64,000 bases of DNA, from NCBI GenBank assembly GCA_003167365.1, contig PMTM01000004.1:62001-126000 (forward strand), read 5' to 3'. Made by a program: the position numbers and the translations under genes. The notes beneath the pieces were generated by a model that was not told the origin of the DNA, searched no databases, and saw nothing but the letters and a program-made list of their open reading frames with translations. This DNA comes from Spartobacteria bacterium. Lineage in GTDB: Bacteria; Verrucomicrobiota; Verrucomicrobiia; Chthoniobacterales; UBA10450. The stretch's first letter is position 1. The number at the start of each line of letters is the position of its first letter. Positions 42,548-54,300 of the stretch are shown here, piece after piece.

Positions 42548-45500
42548 ATGGCTGCTGCGAGCGAAGCGAACCCAATCCTCAACAACCCCTACGAGGAGCC
42601 GTTGCTGCACTACGCCACCAATCTAGAGGGTGAGCTTGATTACTCGAAGGTCGAGAAAAACCGACGCATCTTCGCCGGGGCGCTTCAGACGATTCCTCTC
42701 CCGCAGCGGCGACAACAAGAAGACCTGCTGAAGATGCAGGATTTCGCCGCCACAAACTATGGAACACATTTGGTAAACCTTCTTCGCAAGGAGGTCGCGG
42801 CTTGGCGGGACGCCAAGTATCCGAACACAACTCGCGTCACGCGCGAGCTGCTCCATTTCTGGTTTCTCAACGAAGAACGAGCAGACAACTTAAAACTTTT
42901 CTTCGCGCAGCGCGAAGCCGTCGAAACGGCGATCTACCTGAACGAAGTCGCCGACAAATCCAATCCTGGGCAAAACATCCTGCGGCAGTTGCAAACTGCG
43001 CAAGCCATCTCAGGAGATCCCCAAAGCAATCTTCCCCGCATCGCGTTCAAGATGGCCACGGGCGCGGGGAAGACGGTCGTGATGGCGGCGCTGATCGTTT
43101 ACCAATATTTCAATCGTGTAGAATATCGGAACGACATCCGCTTTGCTGACTGCTTCTTGGTGGTGACCCCAGGCGTAACCATCAAGAACCGACTCGCCGT
43201 CCTTCAAGTCGATCCGCGTACTAGCGCCGACGCACTCGACTATTACTACGCGCGTTGGCTTGTCCCGGCATCGTGGCGGCGAGAACTGCTTCAGATCAAT
43301 GCGCGGTTGGTCATCACGAACTATCACGCGTTCGAACCGAAAACTCTGCAAGGCAACAAACGCTCTCCGTTCGATGGGAAACGTGATTCAGCCGGGAAAA
43401 AGCAGGAAGGCCGCGAGGACTTCAACCAGGTTGTTCGCAGGCTGCTCGGCAACCTCAAGCCGGGATCCCGGTTGTTGATCCTCAACGACGAAGCTCATCA
43501 TTGTTATCTCCCTAAACAAGACAATCGAGTCGCTGAAGGCGAGGATACTGACGAAGAAAACGAACGCGCGGCCGTTTGGTTTAACGGACTGCGTCAAATC
43601 GCACAGCGCTTCAAAGTGCGCCACGTCTACGACCTCAGTGCGACCCCGTACTTCCTGACCGGCTCCGGTTACGAACCCTACACATTGTTCCCTTGGGTTG
43701 TGTCCGACTTCGGTTTGATCGAAGCAATCGAATCCGGCCTCGTGAAGATCCCTTTCCTGCCCACTTCCGACGACACGCAGGCGCTCGAATTGCCCGTGCT
43801 TCGAAACCTATATGAACACGTAAAAGAACGGCTGCCGCGTGCGGGTCAGCGACGCCGGCGCGCAGCAGCCAAGGAAAGGGGCGAAGCGGTTCGCGAGGCC
43901 CCGCCGCACCTCCCGGACACAGTTAAGGCTGCGCTCGCGCAGTTCTATAGGCATTACGAGGAAGAGTTCCATCGACGGAAGCATTCGTTAGGCAGTGACG
44001 GCGAGCGGCAGCTGGAAATGACTGACACGCCACCCGTGTTTATCATCGTATGTAACAATACCTCCGTTTCAAAAGAGGTATTCAAATATATCGCCGGGTA
44101 CGAGCTCACGCCGGCTGAAGAGGGTGAAAAGCCGGAAGTTGTCACCGGAGTTCTCGACCTCCTGTCAAATTTCGACCCCGGTACACAACACCCGCGCACA
44201 AAACCACCGACGCTGCTCATCGACAGCGACGCCCTTGAGAACTCCGGACAAATCGACGGCGATTTTAAGAAGGTCTTTGGTTCCGAAATCGCGAATTTCA
44301 AACGCGACTACGTTCGCATTCACGGTCAAGGCGCTGCTGAAGACATGACCGATGCCGAAATCCTTCGAGAGGTTGTAAATTCTGTAGGTAAGCCAAACTC
44401 GCTTGGCGCTCACATCCGTTGCGTCGTTTCCGTTTCGATGCTGACAGAAGGATGGGATGCGAACACGGTCACCCATATCATGGGACTTCGCGCTTTTGGA
44501 TCGCAGCTTCTGTGTGAACAGGTTGCCGGCAGGGCATTACGTCGAAAGAGCTACTTTCTGCAAGCCTACGATAGGCACGGCAACCCCACTACTGACAAGC
44601 GCCGCATCGCGATTCGAAAGTTCCCTCCTGAGTACGCTCACATCATCGGCGTTCCATTCAAGCTCTTCAAAGGCGGCACGACGAAAGTCCCCGACCCGCC
44701 GGATTACACTCGCGTCTTTGCGCTCAAGGAACGAGAGAAGTTCGAAATCACGTTTCCGAACGTCGACGGCTACCGAATTGAATATCCTGATGGTCCCCTA
44801 AATCGCGATTTCTCCGCCCTCGACGACTACGTCATCGACGGCTCGACCTTGCCGACGCAGACCGTCATGTCCACTGCTGTCAGCGCCGAAACGCAAAAGC
44901 TAACCGTCGTCGATGTCCTCGAACGCCGCGAACAGGAGATCATTTACCTCATCACGAAAGACCTTTTGCGAAACCACTTCTCAACCGATAAAGGCGCACC
45001 AGAGTTCCAAAAATTCCACGAGCTAAAGGCCATCGTCACCGAGTGGTATCACACGAAAGTTCGCGTCCTGGGCAAAGACCCGAAATGGAAAAAGCTTATC
45101 TATTTCCACGATCCCAAACCCATGGTCGATCACGTCGCTCGCGGAATATTCCCCGGCACGTCGCCCGAAGAACGAATCCGTCCGGTCCTGAACTACTACA
45201 ACCCGACCGGCAGCAGCCGCCACGTGAATGGTAACACCACGAAAGACACGTATCCCACTACATCTAGTCATGTGAACGTCGTCGTCGTGGACAGCGGATG
45301 GGAAGGCAAGGCCGCTAAAGCTCTGGATCTAATGGCTGGCGACGGTGAAATTGAGTGTTGGGTGAAGAATAACTTTCTCAGTTTCAAAATTCCTTACGTG
45401 GACAAGGATGGAGTCGAACGTGACTACATGCCCGACTTCATCGTCCACTGCATGACGCAGGCTGGCGATCGAATGAATCTAATCATTGAAATTTCCGGCA

Positions 45501-45703
45501 TGCGTTTCGATAAAACTGCCAAGCGCTGGTTCGTCGAGCACCGGTGGCTCCCCGCCGTAAACAGCGTCGCGGCCAAACACGATTGGAGCCGTTGGGACTT
45601 CCTTGAACTGGACAGTGAAGCAGCCGTCGCCGATCTGCGCGACAAGGTCCTCGGTAAACTTAAGCAGCCATTTACCTCCCTCGCCGAAGTTGCTGTAGCC
45701 TAA
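42548..45703 (+). CDS. Type III restriction Res-like SF2 helicase-nuclease
   Basis: The 1,051-residue protein has a full SF2 helicase core: Walker A ATGAGKT (170-176), DEAH at 314-317, SATPYFLTG, and motif VI-like [10 protein letters not shown] near 660. The C-terminal nuclease region has PDFIVHC (Asp963) and IIEISG (Glu981), where the lysine usual two residues after the glutamate is Ser983. It is the Res partner of the adjacent Mod. It would translocate on unmodified DNA and cut. It is the first gene of six in close series; mod begins 11 bp after its stop. Confidence 0.85.
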   Translation: MAAASEANPILNNPYEEPLLHYATNLEGELDYSKVEKNRRIFAGALQTIPLPQRRQQEDLLKMQDFAATNYGTHLVNLLRKEVAAWRDAKYPNTTRVTRELLHFWFLNEERADNLKLFFAQREAVETAIYLNEVADKSNPGQNILRQLQTAQAISGDPQSNLPRIAFKMATGAGKTVVMAALIVYQYFNRVEYRNDIRFADCFLVVTPGVTIKNRLAVLQVDPRTSADALDYYYARWLVPASWRRELLQINARLVITNYHAFEPKTLQGNKRSPFDGKRDSAGKKQEGREDFNQVVRRLLGNLKPGSRLLILNDEAHHCYLPKQDNRVAEGEDTDEENERAAVWFNGLRQIAQRFKVRHVYDLSATPYFLTGSGYEPYTLFPWVVSDFGLIEAIESGLVKIPFLPTSDDTQALELPVLRNLYEHVKERLPRAGQRRRRAAAKERGEAVREAPPHLPDTVKAALAQFYRHYEEEFHRRKHSLGSDGERQLEMTDTPPVFIIVCNNTSVSKEVFKYIAGYELTPAEEGEKPEVVTGVLDLLSNFDPGTQHPRTKPPTLLIDSDALENSGQIDGDFKKVFGSEIANFKRDYVRIHGQGAAEDMTDAEILREVVNSVGKPNSLGAHIRCVVSVSMLTEGWDANTVTHIMGLRAFGSQLLCEQVAGRALRRKSYFLQAYDRHGNPTTDKRRIAIRKFPPEYAHIIGVPFKLFKGGTTKVPDPPDYTRVFALKEREKFEITFPNVDGYRIEYPDGPLNRDFSALDDYVIDGSTLPTQTVMSTAVSAETQKLTVVDVLERREQEIIYLITKDLLRNHFSTDKGAPEFQKFHELKAIVTEWYHTKVRVLGKDPKWKKLIYFHDPKPMVDHVARGIFPGTSPEERIRPVLNYYNPTGSSRHVNGNTTKDTYPTTSSHVNVVVVDSGWEGKAAKALDLMAGDGEIECWVKNNFLSFKIPYVDKDGVERDYMPDFIVHCMTQAGDRMNLIIEISGMRFDKTAKRWFVEHRWLPAVNSVAAKHDWSRWDFLELDSEAAVADLRDKVLGKLKQPFTSLAEVAVA

Positions 45704-45714
45704 ATCCGCCTGCT

Positions 45715-48300
45715 ATGCCCAAGCCTCCGAAGCCGATCAAATCCTTTAAGCACAAACACGAGAAACGGGCGCATGTGCCGTCCTCGGAAGAAGCCGGCTA
45801 CGAAGACGCCAATCCAAAAGTTCAGGACGCTTCAGCCGTGGCTTCTTTTCCGCGCAATCCAATCGTTCATCGCGGCCAGGACCCGGAGCTTTTCTGGATG
45901 CACAAGTACGGACCCGAAGACAGGACGATTGCGAGTGACGTGGATATCCGATCGCTTTACCGCCACGAACATATAGCACCGGAACAGCTGATTCGCAGCC
46001 TGTACAAAATTGTAGAAGCCGATCCAAACCAAACCGACTTCTTTCGCGTTAATGAATTGTTCGGGAATGCTCTTTCTCATAGCGAACTCGAAAAAATCGG
46101 CGATTACTACGTCCACTCAGACGGTTGGACGAACCGGCTGATTCAGGGGGACAGCTTGCTGGTGATGACATCCCTCCTCGAGCGAGAAGGCATGGCTGGA
46201 AAAGTACAGTGCATCTATATAGATCCTCCGTACGGGATAAAATACGGATCCAATTGGCAAATCAAAATTAACAACCGCGCGGTAAAGGAGGACGACGACT
46301 CGCTGACCGGCGAGCCGGAAATGATTAAAGCGTATCGCGACACATGGGAGCTCGGCATTCACTCCTATTTAAGCTACCTTCGCGATCGCCTGCTGATCGC
46401 TCGCGACCTCTTGCATGACTCGGGTTCCTGTTTCGTTCAAATGTCGGATGAAAACGTTCACCTGGTCCGTTCCCTAATGGACGAGGTCTTCGGAAGCGGC
46501 AATTTTGTAAGCCTCATTAGTTTCACAACTACAAGTGGGTTCGAAACTACTACATTAGCCCGAAACGGCGACTATCTAATCTGGTATGCGAAAGAAGTAG
46601 CTTCGATAAAGTATCGCCAGCTTTATCTCGAAAAAGATGTTTCGGTTGAAGGCGGACGCTACCGTTGGATTCAATTCGAAGATGGAACGTATCGAGGCCT
46701 AACGGCTCGGGAAATGCGCGGCGAGGACTTGATTCCACCGAAGGCACGATTGTACCAACCCACTAGTCTTATATCTCAAGGAGCCGGCGCTGCTGAATCA
46801 CGTGAATTCAACTACAAGAACAAGATTTATGATTGCGGCGCCGGGAATCATTGGAAAACGACCATTGCTGGTCTAGCCAATCTCGCCAAGGCAGGACGGA
46901 TTCATGTGGCAAGAAATAGCATTCGGTACGTACGATATGCGGACGACTTCCCGTTTCAGCCGATCACGAATTTTTGGGATGATACTGCGACGGGAAACTT
47001 TACAGACGAAAAGATTTATACGGTTCAAACAAATATAAAGGTAATTCAGCGCTGCCTTTTGATGACAACAGATCCGGGCGACTTAGTGCTCGACCCCACG
47101 TGCGGCGCAGGCACCACGGCCTACGCCGCCGAACAATGGGGCCGCCGATGGATAACAGTCGATACATCGCGCATCGCACTGAGCATCGCCAAGACGCGAT
47201 TAGGAACGGCGACTTTTCCTTATTACCAACTTCACGACAGCGAGAGCTGCGATATTCGGCAAGGATTCGTTTACAAGAAAGTCCCACACATCACACTCAA
47301 AAGCATCGCTAACGGCGAGCAACCAGAGGAAGAGCTTCTTTATGACGTGCCAACAGAGGACAAGAAGCGGCTACGGGTCGCAGGCCCTTTTACCGTAGAG
47401 ACACTTCAAAGCTACGAGCCGATTTCACCGGAAGAACTAGCAGCTCGGAGGGATAGTGAAGAAGGACTCGCCGGCTTTGAAGATCTGGTTTTTGAGCATT
47501 TAAAATCTGCTGGCATCAAGACCGGTGACAAGACTGAGAACGCTGTTTTCGTACGCATCGACCGGCTGGCATCATCAAACCTCCATGCCGAAGGTTTCTA
47601 CAATACCCCGGACGGCGAGAAAAAAGCCTACCTTCATATCGGCCCGAAGTTCGGCACGATCAGCAAACGTGCAGTTGAGGAAGCGATCAAGGAGTGTCGA
47701 CAAAAAGGCGACGCAGGCTGGCTGATCATTCTTGGCTTCTCATTCGACTCGGCGATTCAGAACCGGCGTGAAACGTTTTCGATGGGGACATTCGAAGTTA
47801 CGCGCGTCCGAATGCACGATGACCTTTTGCAAGAAGGTCTGCTGAAGAAAGACAAGAAGGCTGCATCCTTCGTCACCATCGGCGAACCCGACATTCGTCT
47901 GCATAAAAACAAGGACGGCACCGGCCAGGTCCAGATCGCCGGCCTAGACATCTACGACCCGATCAAAGACATCGTGAAAAGCCGGGATGTGCACGACATC
48001 GCCTACTGGATGCTCGACGACAACTATGACGGTTCGAATTTCGTCGTTAAACAGGTCTTCTTCTGCGGCGGCGACAAAGACGAATTCGAGGCTTGGAAAA
48101 AGGGAATCGATTCTCTCGCCGCCCAATCCGCCCGTCGCCGCGCGGAGTTAACCCTCAAAATCCAACTCGATGACGAAGCCTTCGGCCGCATCTACGGTCA
48201 CCAAAGTCACCCATTCAAAGCGAAGACGGGGCAGAAGATCGCCGTCCGGGTGATTAGTCAGTTTGGGGAGGAGACAACGAAAGTTCTTCCCGTGGATTAG
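45715..48300 (+). CDS. Type III Mod-like adenine-N6 DNA methyltransferase
   Basis: The 861-residue protein has motif [11 protein letters not shown] at 170-178 and motif I-type DPTCGAGTT at 460-468, the beta-class order used by type III Mod proteins. Between them lies a long region that should include the target-recognition domain. The C-terminal 330 residues ([34 protein letters not shown]) exceed ordinary Mod length and have no motif I know. It would mark host DNA and supply specificity to Res. It lies between res and the GHKL ATPase (5-bp gap). Confidence 0.87.
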   Translation: MPKPPKPIKSFKHKHEKRAHVPSSEEAGYEDANPKVQDASAVASFPRNPIVHRGQDPELFWMHKYGPEDRTIASDVDIRSLYRHEHIAPEQLIRSLYKIVEADPNQTDFFRVNELFGNALSHSELEKIGDYYVHSDGWTNRLIQGDSLLVMTSLLEREGMAGKVQCIYIDPPYGIKYGSNWQIKINNRAVKEDDDSLTGEPEMIKAYRDTWELGIHSYLSYLRDRLLIARDLLHDSGSCFVQMSDENVHLVRSLMDEVFGSGNFVSLISFTTTSGFETTTLARNGDYLIWYAKEVASIKYRQLYLEKDVSVEGGRYRWIQFEDGTYRGLTAREMRGEDLIPPKARLYQPTSLISQGAGAAESREFNYKNKIYDCGAGNHWKTTIAGLANLAKAGRIHVARNSIRYVRYADDFPFQPITNFWDDTATGNFTDEKIYTVQTNIKVIQRCLLMTTDPGDLVLDPTCGAGTTAYAAEQWGRRWITVDTSRIALSIAKTRLGTATFPYYQLHDSESCDIRQGFVYKKVPHITLKSIANGEQPEEELLYDVPTEDKKRLRVAGPFTVETLQSYEPISPEELAARRDSEEGLAGFEDLVFEHLKSAGIKTGDKTENAVFVRIDRLASSNLHAEGFYNTPDGEKKAYLHIGPKFGTISKRAVEEAIKECRQKGDAGWLIILGFSFDSAIQNRRETFSMGTFEVTRVRMHDDLLQEGLLKKDKKAASFVTIGEPDIRLHKNKDGTGQVQIAGLDIYDPIKDIVKSRDVHDIAYWMLDDNYDGSNFVVKQVFFCGGDKDEFEAWKKGIDSLAAQSARRRAELTLKIQLDDEAFGRIYGHQSHPFKAKTGQKIAVRVISQFGEETTKVLPVD

Positions 48301-48305
48301 AAATT

Positions 48306-50285
48306 ATGGCTGGCGAATTTCATCTGCAGATCCTTGGTCGAACGATCGAACACCTCGGAAGTCAGATGTACCGGCACCGCGCTCCATCCATTGCTGAGCT
48401 GGTTGCAAACTGTTGGGATGCGGGCGCAAGGAACGTTTGGGTAACGGTTCCTAACGAAGCCAACTATGATCCTGACGGCTCTTCTATTTCGATATTGGAT
48501 GACGGCCAAGGGATGACTGCAGAAGCCGTGCAGGATCAATACTTGGTAATCGGCCGTAATCGACGAGACGAAGATGGTGGCGAAAACCAGGGCCGGAAAG
48601 TTATGGGCCGAAAAGGAATCGGCAAACTGGCTGGCTTCGGCCTGGCTTCCCGCGTGACCATAACGACATGGGCGTCGCGGATGCCTAAGGCCGTTCATTT
48701 CACCATGTCGCTCCAAGAGCTGAAGCGCGATGCTGGCGAGGTTGCGGATGTCAAGTTTCCCTGGGGTGAAGTCGACAAAAGCGCTGGTTGGCCGGCTTCG
48801 GGCACTATGATCACGCTGTCGCAGCTTCGCCACGCATCATCAATAAACGTTGCGGCACTGACCGAAACTCTCGCGAGGAGGTTCTCGCGTACGACTCGCG
48901 GGCAAATGGCGATACACGTAAATGGAGCTGTCGTAACCGAACCTGCGATTGAATTGCTTTTTCAGAGCCCCGCAGAGGACGACTTTAATGAGGAAACTCT
49001 CCCAACTGGCGCCAAGGTGTTATATCGCTATGCGTTCGCAAAGACGCCCATCAGATCGAAAGAGTTGCAGGGATTTGCGATCTATGCTCATGGCCGAACA
49101 GCACAAGCTCCGCCCTTCTTCTTCAACGTAGAATCCACTGCATCGGGGCAGCACTCTACCCGATATGTATTCGGCGACATTCAAGCTGACTACTTAGATG
49201 ATGGGGTTAACGATGAATCGGATCTGACTTCTACCGATCGGCAAGAGCTGGATTGGGAGAAAGAAGAACTGAAGGAGCTTAAAGAATGGGGCGAAGCACT
49301 CACACGCCGCGTTTTGATCGAATGCGCAGAGCTGAAGGGCAAAGAAGTTGAACAGTGGGTCCTAGAAATACCTGAGTTCAAAGACCGTCTGACTCGACTC
49401 GACAAAGCCGTTACAAAAGAGATCTCACGGTTCCTGATGGTACTTGGACAACGTTCACCGAAAGGAGATGAACGCACGCTGGATTTGGCTAATGCGTTAA
49501 TAAGAGCATACGAATTCCGCAACTTTCACGATGTTGTCGAAGATATAAATGCCGCGGGGCAAGACCCGGAAAAGCTTGAGCAGCTCTTAGCACGGTTACA
49601 TGACTGGAAGGTCCTGGAGAGCCGCGCAATTCTTGAAATTGTTAAGGGCCGCCTCAGCGTCATTGAGCGCCTGCGCGACATGGTAATCGCGAACAAGCCT
49701 GAAACTCCGTCGAAAAATATCACCGACAATCTACACGACCTACTCGCGGAATATCCTTGGCTCTTTAATCCCGAGTGGCAGGTTTTCGCTGAGGAAAAAT
49801 CGATCGGCAAAATCCTTAAGGACTGGGGTCACAAAGACGCGAAAGAGGAAATGGAGAACAAGAGGATCGACTTTCTCGCATTTCACAGAGATGAGGATAT
49901 TCTAGTCATCATAGAGCTAAAGCGACCAGCGCACGCGGTGGAACTAGAAGAGTTGCAAAGACTGCAGCGGTACCAGGATGAGCTCGGAAAAGCTTACAAG
50001 CGATGTCTTGCCGTCCTCGTTCACGAAGGGCAGATCAATGTCCGTGAATCAACGCTGGATGGTTTCTTAAGATCGACTTCCTTTCAGCTACTAAAATGGA
50101 GCGATATTTTCGCACGCGCTTCACGCTTTTACTCACATTATCGCGCAGTGCTTGAAGGCGACGTCGGAGCACCGGGCTTCGTTAGGAAAGAGACCGAAGT
50201 CTTACGTACGCGCGAGATCCTAGAGACTGATACCTCGAGGCGCGGCGAGAAGCGTGAACAAGGCTTAGGAGATACCGAGCCTTGA
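48306..50285 (+). CDS. MORC/MutL-like GHKL ATPase fused to Shedu-like PD-(D/E)XK domain
   Basis: The 659-residue protein opens with a GHKL ATPase: N-box ELVANCWDAGA (Glu31, Asn35), G1 box LDDGQGM (64-70) and G2 box GRKGIGKLAGFGLA (101-114), the form seen in Hsp90/MutL/MORC proteins. A long helical middle part (about 300-490) includes the acidic-basic coiled coil DWEKEELKELKEWGEALTRR. The C-terminal domain has KRIDFLAF (Asp522) and IIELKRP (Glu537, Lys539), then LQRLQRYQDEL, as in Shedu/DUF4263 nucleases. An ATP-driven clamp that positions a nuclease on DNA is a reasonable model. Its stop overlaps the dcm start (TTGA). Confidence 0.83.
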   Translation: MAGEFHLQILGRTIEHLGSQMYRHRAPSIAELVANCWDAGARNVWVTVPNEANYDPDGSSISILDDGQGMTAEAVQDQYLVIGRNRRDEDGGENQGRKVMGRKGIGKLAGFGLASRVTITTWASRMPKAVHFTMSLQELKRDAGEVADVKFPWGEVDKSAGWPASGTMITLSQLRHASSINVAALTETLARRFSRTTRGQMAIHVNGAVVTEPAIELLFQSPAEDDFNEETLPTGAKVLYRYAFAKTPIRSKELQGFAIYAHGRTAQAPPFFFNVESTASGQHSTRYVFGDIQADYLDDGVNDESDLTSTDRQELDWEKEELKELKEWGEALTRRVLIECAELKGKEVEQWVLEIPEFKDRLTRLDKAVTKEISRFLMVLGQRSPKGDERTLDLANALIRAYEFRNFHDVVEDINAAGQDPEKLEQLLARLHDWKVLESRAILEIVKGRLSVIERLRDMVIANKPETPSKNITDNLHDLLAEYPWLFNPEWQVFAEEKSIGKILKDWGHKDAKEEMENKRIDFLAFHRDEDILVIIELKRPAHAVELEELQRLQRYQDELGKAYKRCLAVLVHEGQINVRESTLDGFLRSTSFQLLKWSDIFARASRFYSHYRAVLEGDVGAPGFVRKETEVLRTREILETDTSRRGEKREQGLGDTEP

Positions 50286-51370
50286 AGACGGCGCCGCCCC
50301 AACACACTGCAATCGATTTATTCTCTGGCTGTGGCGGCCTGACGCGGGGATTAAAGGAAGCTGGCTTCGGTGTCGTGGGTGCTGTCGAGCTTGATGAGGT
50401 CGCAGCCAAAACATATCGCCTGAACCATCCCGAGGTTGATTTGCTGTCGCAGGATATTCGAGCAGTGCAGCCGCGCAAATGGATGAAGCAGCTTCGCCTT
50501 AAATCAGGCGATTTAGATCTCCTCGCCGGTTGTCCGCCGTGTCAGGGTTACTCCACGCTCCGTACAAAAAACGGAGGAAAACGGAACCGCGACGGGCGCA
50601 ATCCGCTTGTCCGAGAGATGTTGAGGTTCACGCGAGTCCTCAAGCCCAAAGCGGTGATGATGGAAAACGTACCCGGACTTTTGGGCAAGACAGCATTATT
50701 AGACCTGCAAACGGGGCTCGAGCAGATCGGCTACGAAGTGCAATGCAATGTCAGAGACGCACAATTTTACGGCGTTCCTCAACGCCGGCGTCGCTTGATC
50801 CTATTGGCGGGTAGAGGATTTGAAATTCCTTTCGCCCAGGCGCGAAGAAATTGCCTAACGGTGCGAAAGGCGCTAGCTGGTTTGAAGCGAGTAAGGACCA
50901 GCGGAGACAAATTACATGATTTTCCCGAACGTCGCGATCCAGAGATCCAAAAGCTGATCTCACAGATTCCTATCAATGGCGGCAGCCGGCTAGATCTCGG
51001 CACAGCGAATCAGCTGCGCTGCCATAAGAACTGCGACGGCTTCAAAGACGTCTATGGCCGGATGGCTTGGAACGAAAAAGCGCCCACTATTACCAGCGGC
51101 TGCTTTAATCCTTCAAAAGGCCGTTTTCTGCACCCGCGCAGCAATCGCTGCATCACGATGCGTGAAGCGGCAATTTTGCAAGGCTTCCCCAGGCGCTACA
51201 AATTTGATTCAGGCGCCGGCAAACAGGCGGTAGCGTTAATGATCGGAAACGCTCTTCCGCCTGAATTCATTCGTCGGCACGCAAAGAAGATCCGAAAGGC
51301 AATTGAGTCCCACTGCGACAGCCGGCGAAAGAATGTCCACGCAAGACATAGAGAAAAAGCTGCTCGATAA
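50282..51370 (+). CDS. dcm: DNA cytosine-5 methyltransferase (Dcm family)
   Basis: A TTG start overlapping the upstream stop gives 362 residues; no ATG is better placed. Motifs run in order: DLFSGCGGL (I), AGCPPCQGYS with the catalytic cysteine (IV), MMENVPGLL (VI), PQRRRRLILLA (VIII), ITMREAAILQGFP (IX/X region) and GNALPPE (X). It methylates cytosine in a DNA target and, with vsr two genes on, forms a classical Dcm-Vsr set. Its 3' end overlaps the helicase gene by 38 bp. Confidence 0.92.
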   Translation: MKTAPPQHTAIDLFSGCGGLTRGLKEAGFGVVGAVELDEVAAKTYRLNHPEVDLLSQDIRAVQPRKWMKQLRLKSGDLDLLAGCPPCQGYSTLRTKNGGKRNRDGRNPLVREMLRFTRVLKPKAVMMENVPGLLGKTALLDLQTGLEQIGYEVQCNVRDAQFYGVPQRRRRLILLAGRGFEIPFAQARRNCLTVRKALAGLKRVRTSGDKLHDFPERRDPEIQKLISQIPINGGSRLDLGTANQLRCHKNCDGFKDVYGRMAWNEKAPTITSGCFNPSKGRFLHPRSNRCITMREAAILQGFPRRYKFDSGAGKQAVALMIGNALPPEFIRRHAKKIRKAIESHCDSRRKNVHARHREKAAR

Positions 51371-54300
51371 TCTAACCGACGGCCAAAAGAGCGCCGTACG
51401 ATCAGAAAGACGGAGGTTGCTCGTAGTAGCGGGAGCCGGCTCCGGCAAGACGGAGGTCATGGCCCGTCGCGTGGCGTGGTGGATCGGGATCGAAGGGGTT
51501 CCAAAAAACCGGATCGTCGCTTTCACGTTCACCGAAAAAGCCGCGAAGGAGATGAAATTTCGCGTCCGTCGTTGGATCGGCGTGATTACTCCGTCCGGTG
51601 AAGACGTGAATCTTGGCGGCATGTACGTCGGAACGATTCACGGTTATTGCCTTGAAAAGCTCCGGGAATTCTGGCCGGACGATTATCACAACTTCGACAT
51701 TCTCGATGAGGCCGCACGTGCGGCTCTGATCTTGCGCGGTTTCAACGGTGTTCTCGGACTAGGCGGCCTACGTGCGGCACTCGGGCCGATGCAAGGGATG
51801 TCCGCTACCGTCGAGCAGTTCGGCCAAGCTTATGACCAGCTGCATGAGCATAACAGATTCCATGTTAAGCTAACTAACCAAATAGCGCCGTACGAACTTG
51901 GTGCTGTAGAACAGGAATGGTGCAAGGGAGCGACGCTCCAAACCAATGTTGGGATTACGAAGGAAGCCAAGGCCTTCGCCATCTCTGCCGCACGCTATTA
52001 CGCGTATCTTCGTTGTCGGCGCTTCTTGGATTTCAGCAGTTCCCAGACTGAGTTCATTCGGCTTTTGAGGGCGGACCTGACAAGACAAAAGCAGCTTGCT
52101 GAGGATCTGATTCACCTGGTGGTCGATGAGGTGCAAGATATTAATCCCGTACAGCGTGACCTTGTTGAGCTTCTCGTCGGCAAAGGCGGCAAGCTGACGA
52201 CAGTGGGTGATCATCGCCAGGCGATCTACGGATTTCGGGGGGCCAAAGTCGAAATCATCGGTGAACTCTGGAATGAGTTCAAAGCAGCATCCGACGCGGA
52301 GGTGATCGACCTTCAACAGAACTTTCGCTCGACGCCGCGGATCATCGAAATTGCCAACCGCTGGGCGGAAACGATTACGCCAGCAGGCGGAATGACGACG
52401 GTGGACATGCTCCACGGGAAATCCGATCGATTGGACACACATCCATCGCACATCGCGATGATCGGTTTCCCAGCGCGCGAAAAAGAGGCTGCTTGGATCG
52501 CCAAGGCGATCCGAGCCCTGGTACCTTCCGAGGCTGAAGGCGTCGAGCATGACAAACGGGATGGCAAAAAGCGCGGACTGTCCTTGTCCGACATTGCAGT
52601 GCTCGCAAGATCATCCACTGATGTTCGAACATATATGAAGGCGCTGGAGGCGGATGGCATTCCCTCCATCGTCCGCGCCGGACCAGATCTTTTTTCACAA
52701 CCTGAGATACTATTTTTCTTGGGAGCGCTCGCTTTGACCGGCGGGCTGGACCAATTTTATGGCTCGGAGCACAATCCAAAGAGCCTGCCCCGTAGGATAA
52801 ATGATGTCCTACAGTGTGCCCCGCAACCTGAAGCAGTCCTTCGCGCCGCCGCACGCCAGCTCCGCCAGTCCGGCCTCGCTGTGACCCGCGACGTAGAGGA
52901 GCGATTAATTTTCGCGTCCTCCGCCATTCGCCAGAGAATTGAGAACATCCGCACATTCGGCGCCGGCCAGGTGAAATTTCTTCGCTGCAAGAGATTGCGA
53001 GATTTTCTCGGGAAGTCCGGCAAGCTGCGTCGTCTTTTCCCACAGCAGCTCTTTCACATGTTGCTCGAAGAAGCGGAGGTCGAGCACTGGGACACTTGCG
53101 AAGGTCGCGGAGAGTCCGCTTTGTTCCATCTTGGCGCCTTGAGCGGCCTAATCACGGGAATCGAAATGCCGGGTTGGACCAGTACGGAAAGCTACAAGTG
53201 GCAAATCATCGGCCTCTGTCAGTACGGTTCGGAGTCGGGACGCACCGAAGAGCAACCCCTTATCGTTAAGCCCGACGCGGTGACAATCAGCACGGTGCAT
53301 GGGGTTAAAGGACTCGAATTTGCAGCAGTGTTTCTGGCAGACGTTTGCGCCCGTCGCTTTCCGAGCCAGATGGCAAGAAGGGTTTCCCCCTTGCCCCTGT
53401 CCGGCGCAATTCGGAAGGAAATAGATATAGAGGGATTGTCTGACAACGAGAACTACGACGGAGAACGACGATTGATGTACGTTGCTCTCACCCGTGCAGA
53501 GAGATTTCTATTCGTAAGCCATTCGTCGAAGCAAACCTCCAAATTCATCAAAGAGCTGCAGCCAATCTTCCAAGCGTCGGGTGGAACAGTAACGGCGAAC
53601 TCGGAGCGTTTGCTGCGCGATCTTAAGTACGCTCCGCTGGAATATAAGCGCGAGACGCAACTGGCGACGTCGTTCTCAGATCTCCGGTACTACTTGGAGT
53701 GCCCCCACGATTTTTATTTACGCAAAGTTCTCGGTTTTGCTCCAACCATCGACCAAGCGTTCGGCTATGGCCGCGGCATCCATAATTTGATGCGCGCAAT
53801 TCACTCCGATCCTGCGCGCTGGGCCGCTTTAGCCAAAGATCATACCAAGCTCGCGACGGAGATTCAAAAGCTCATCGACAAAGGACTGTTCTATCTCCGT
53901 TACACCACTGGCGAGCCGGCGGAGAACATGCGCGCGAAAGGAGTGCGGATCGCAGTCGATTACGTAAAGCATTTCGTCGATGAATTACGCGATGTGACTT
54001 TCGAGCCCGAAAAGGAATTCGAAACGCTTGTCGAGTATGAGGACGGCGAAGGCGGCGCTCTCATCTCGGGCGCAATCGACATTGTACGACGAGATGATCC
54101 ACCAAGAGTGACTCTCATTGATTTCAAGTCCGGCGACCCGGAAAGCGATAAACATCAAAGTCTCGATGAAGAAGAAATGCGGCTTCAAGTCGGCATCTAC
54201 GCCGTCGCCGCTAAGCGCGAGCTCGAGTACCAGCCGGATAAGGGGCTCGTCCGCTACCTCGACGTTGACCGCGAACACAATGATAAACACGAACTCGAAG

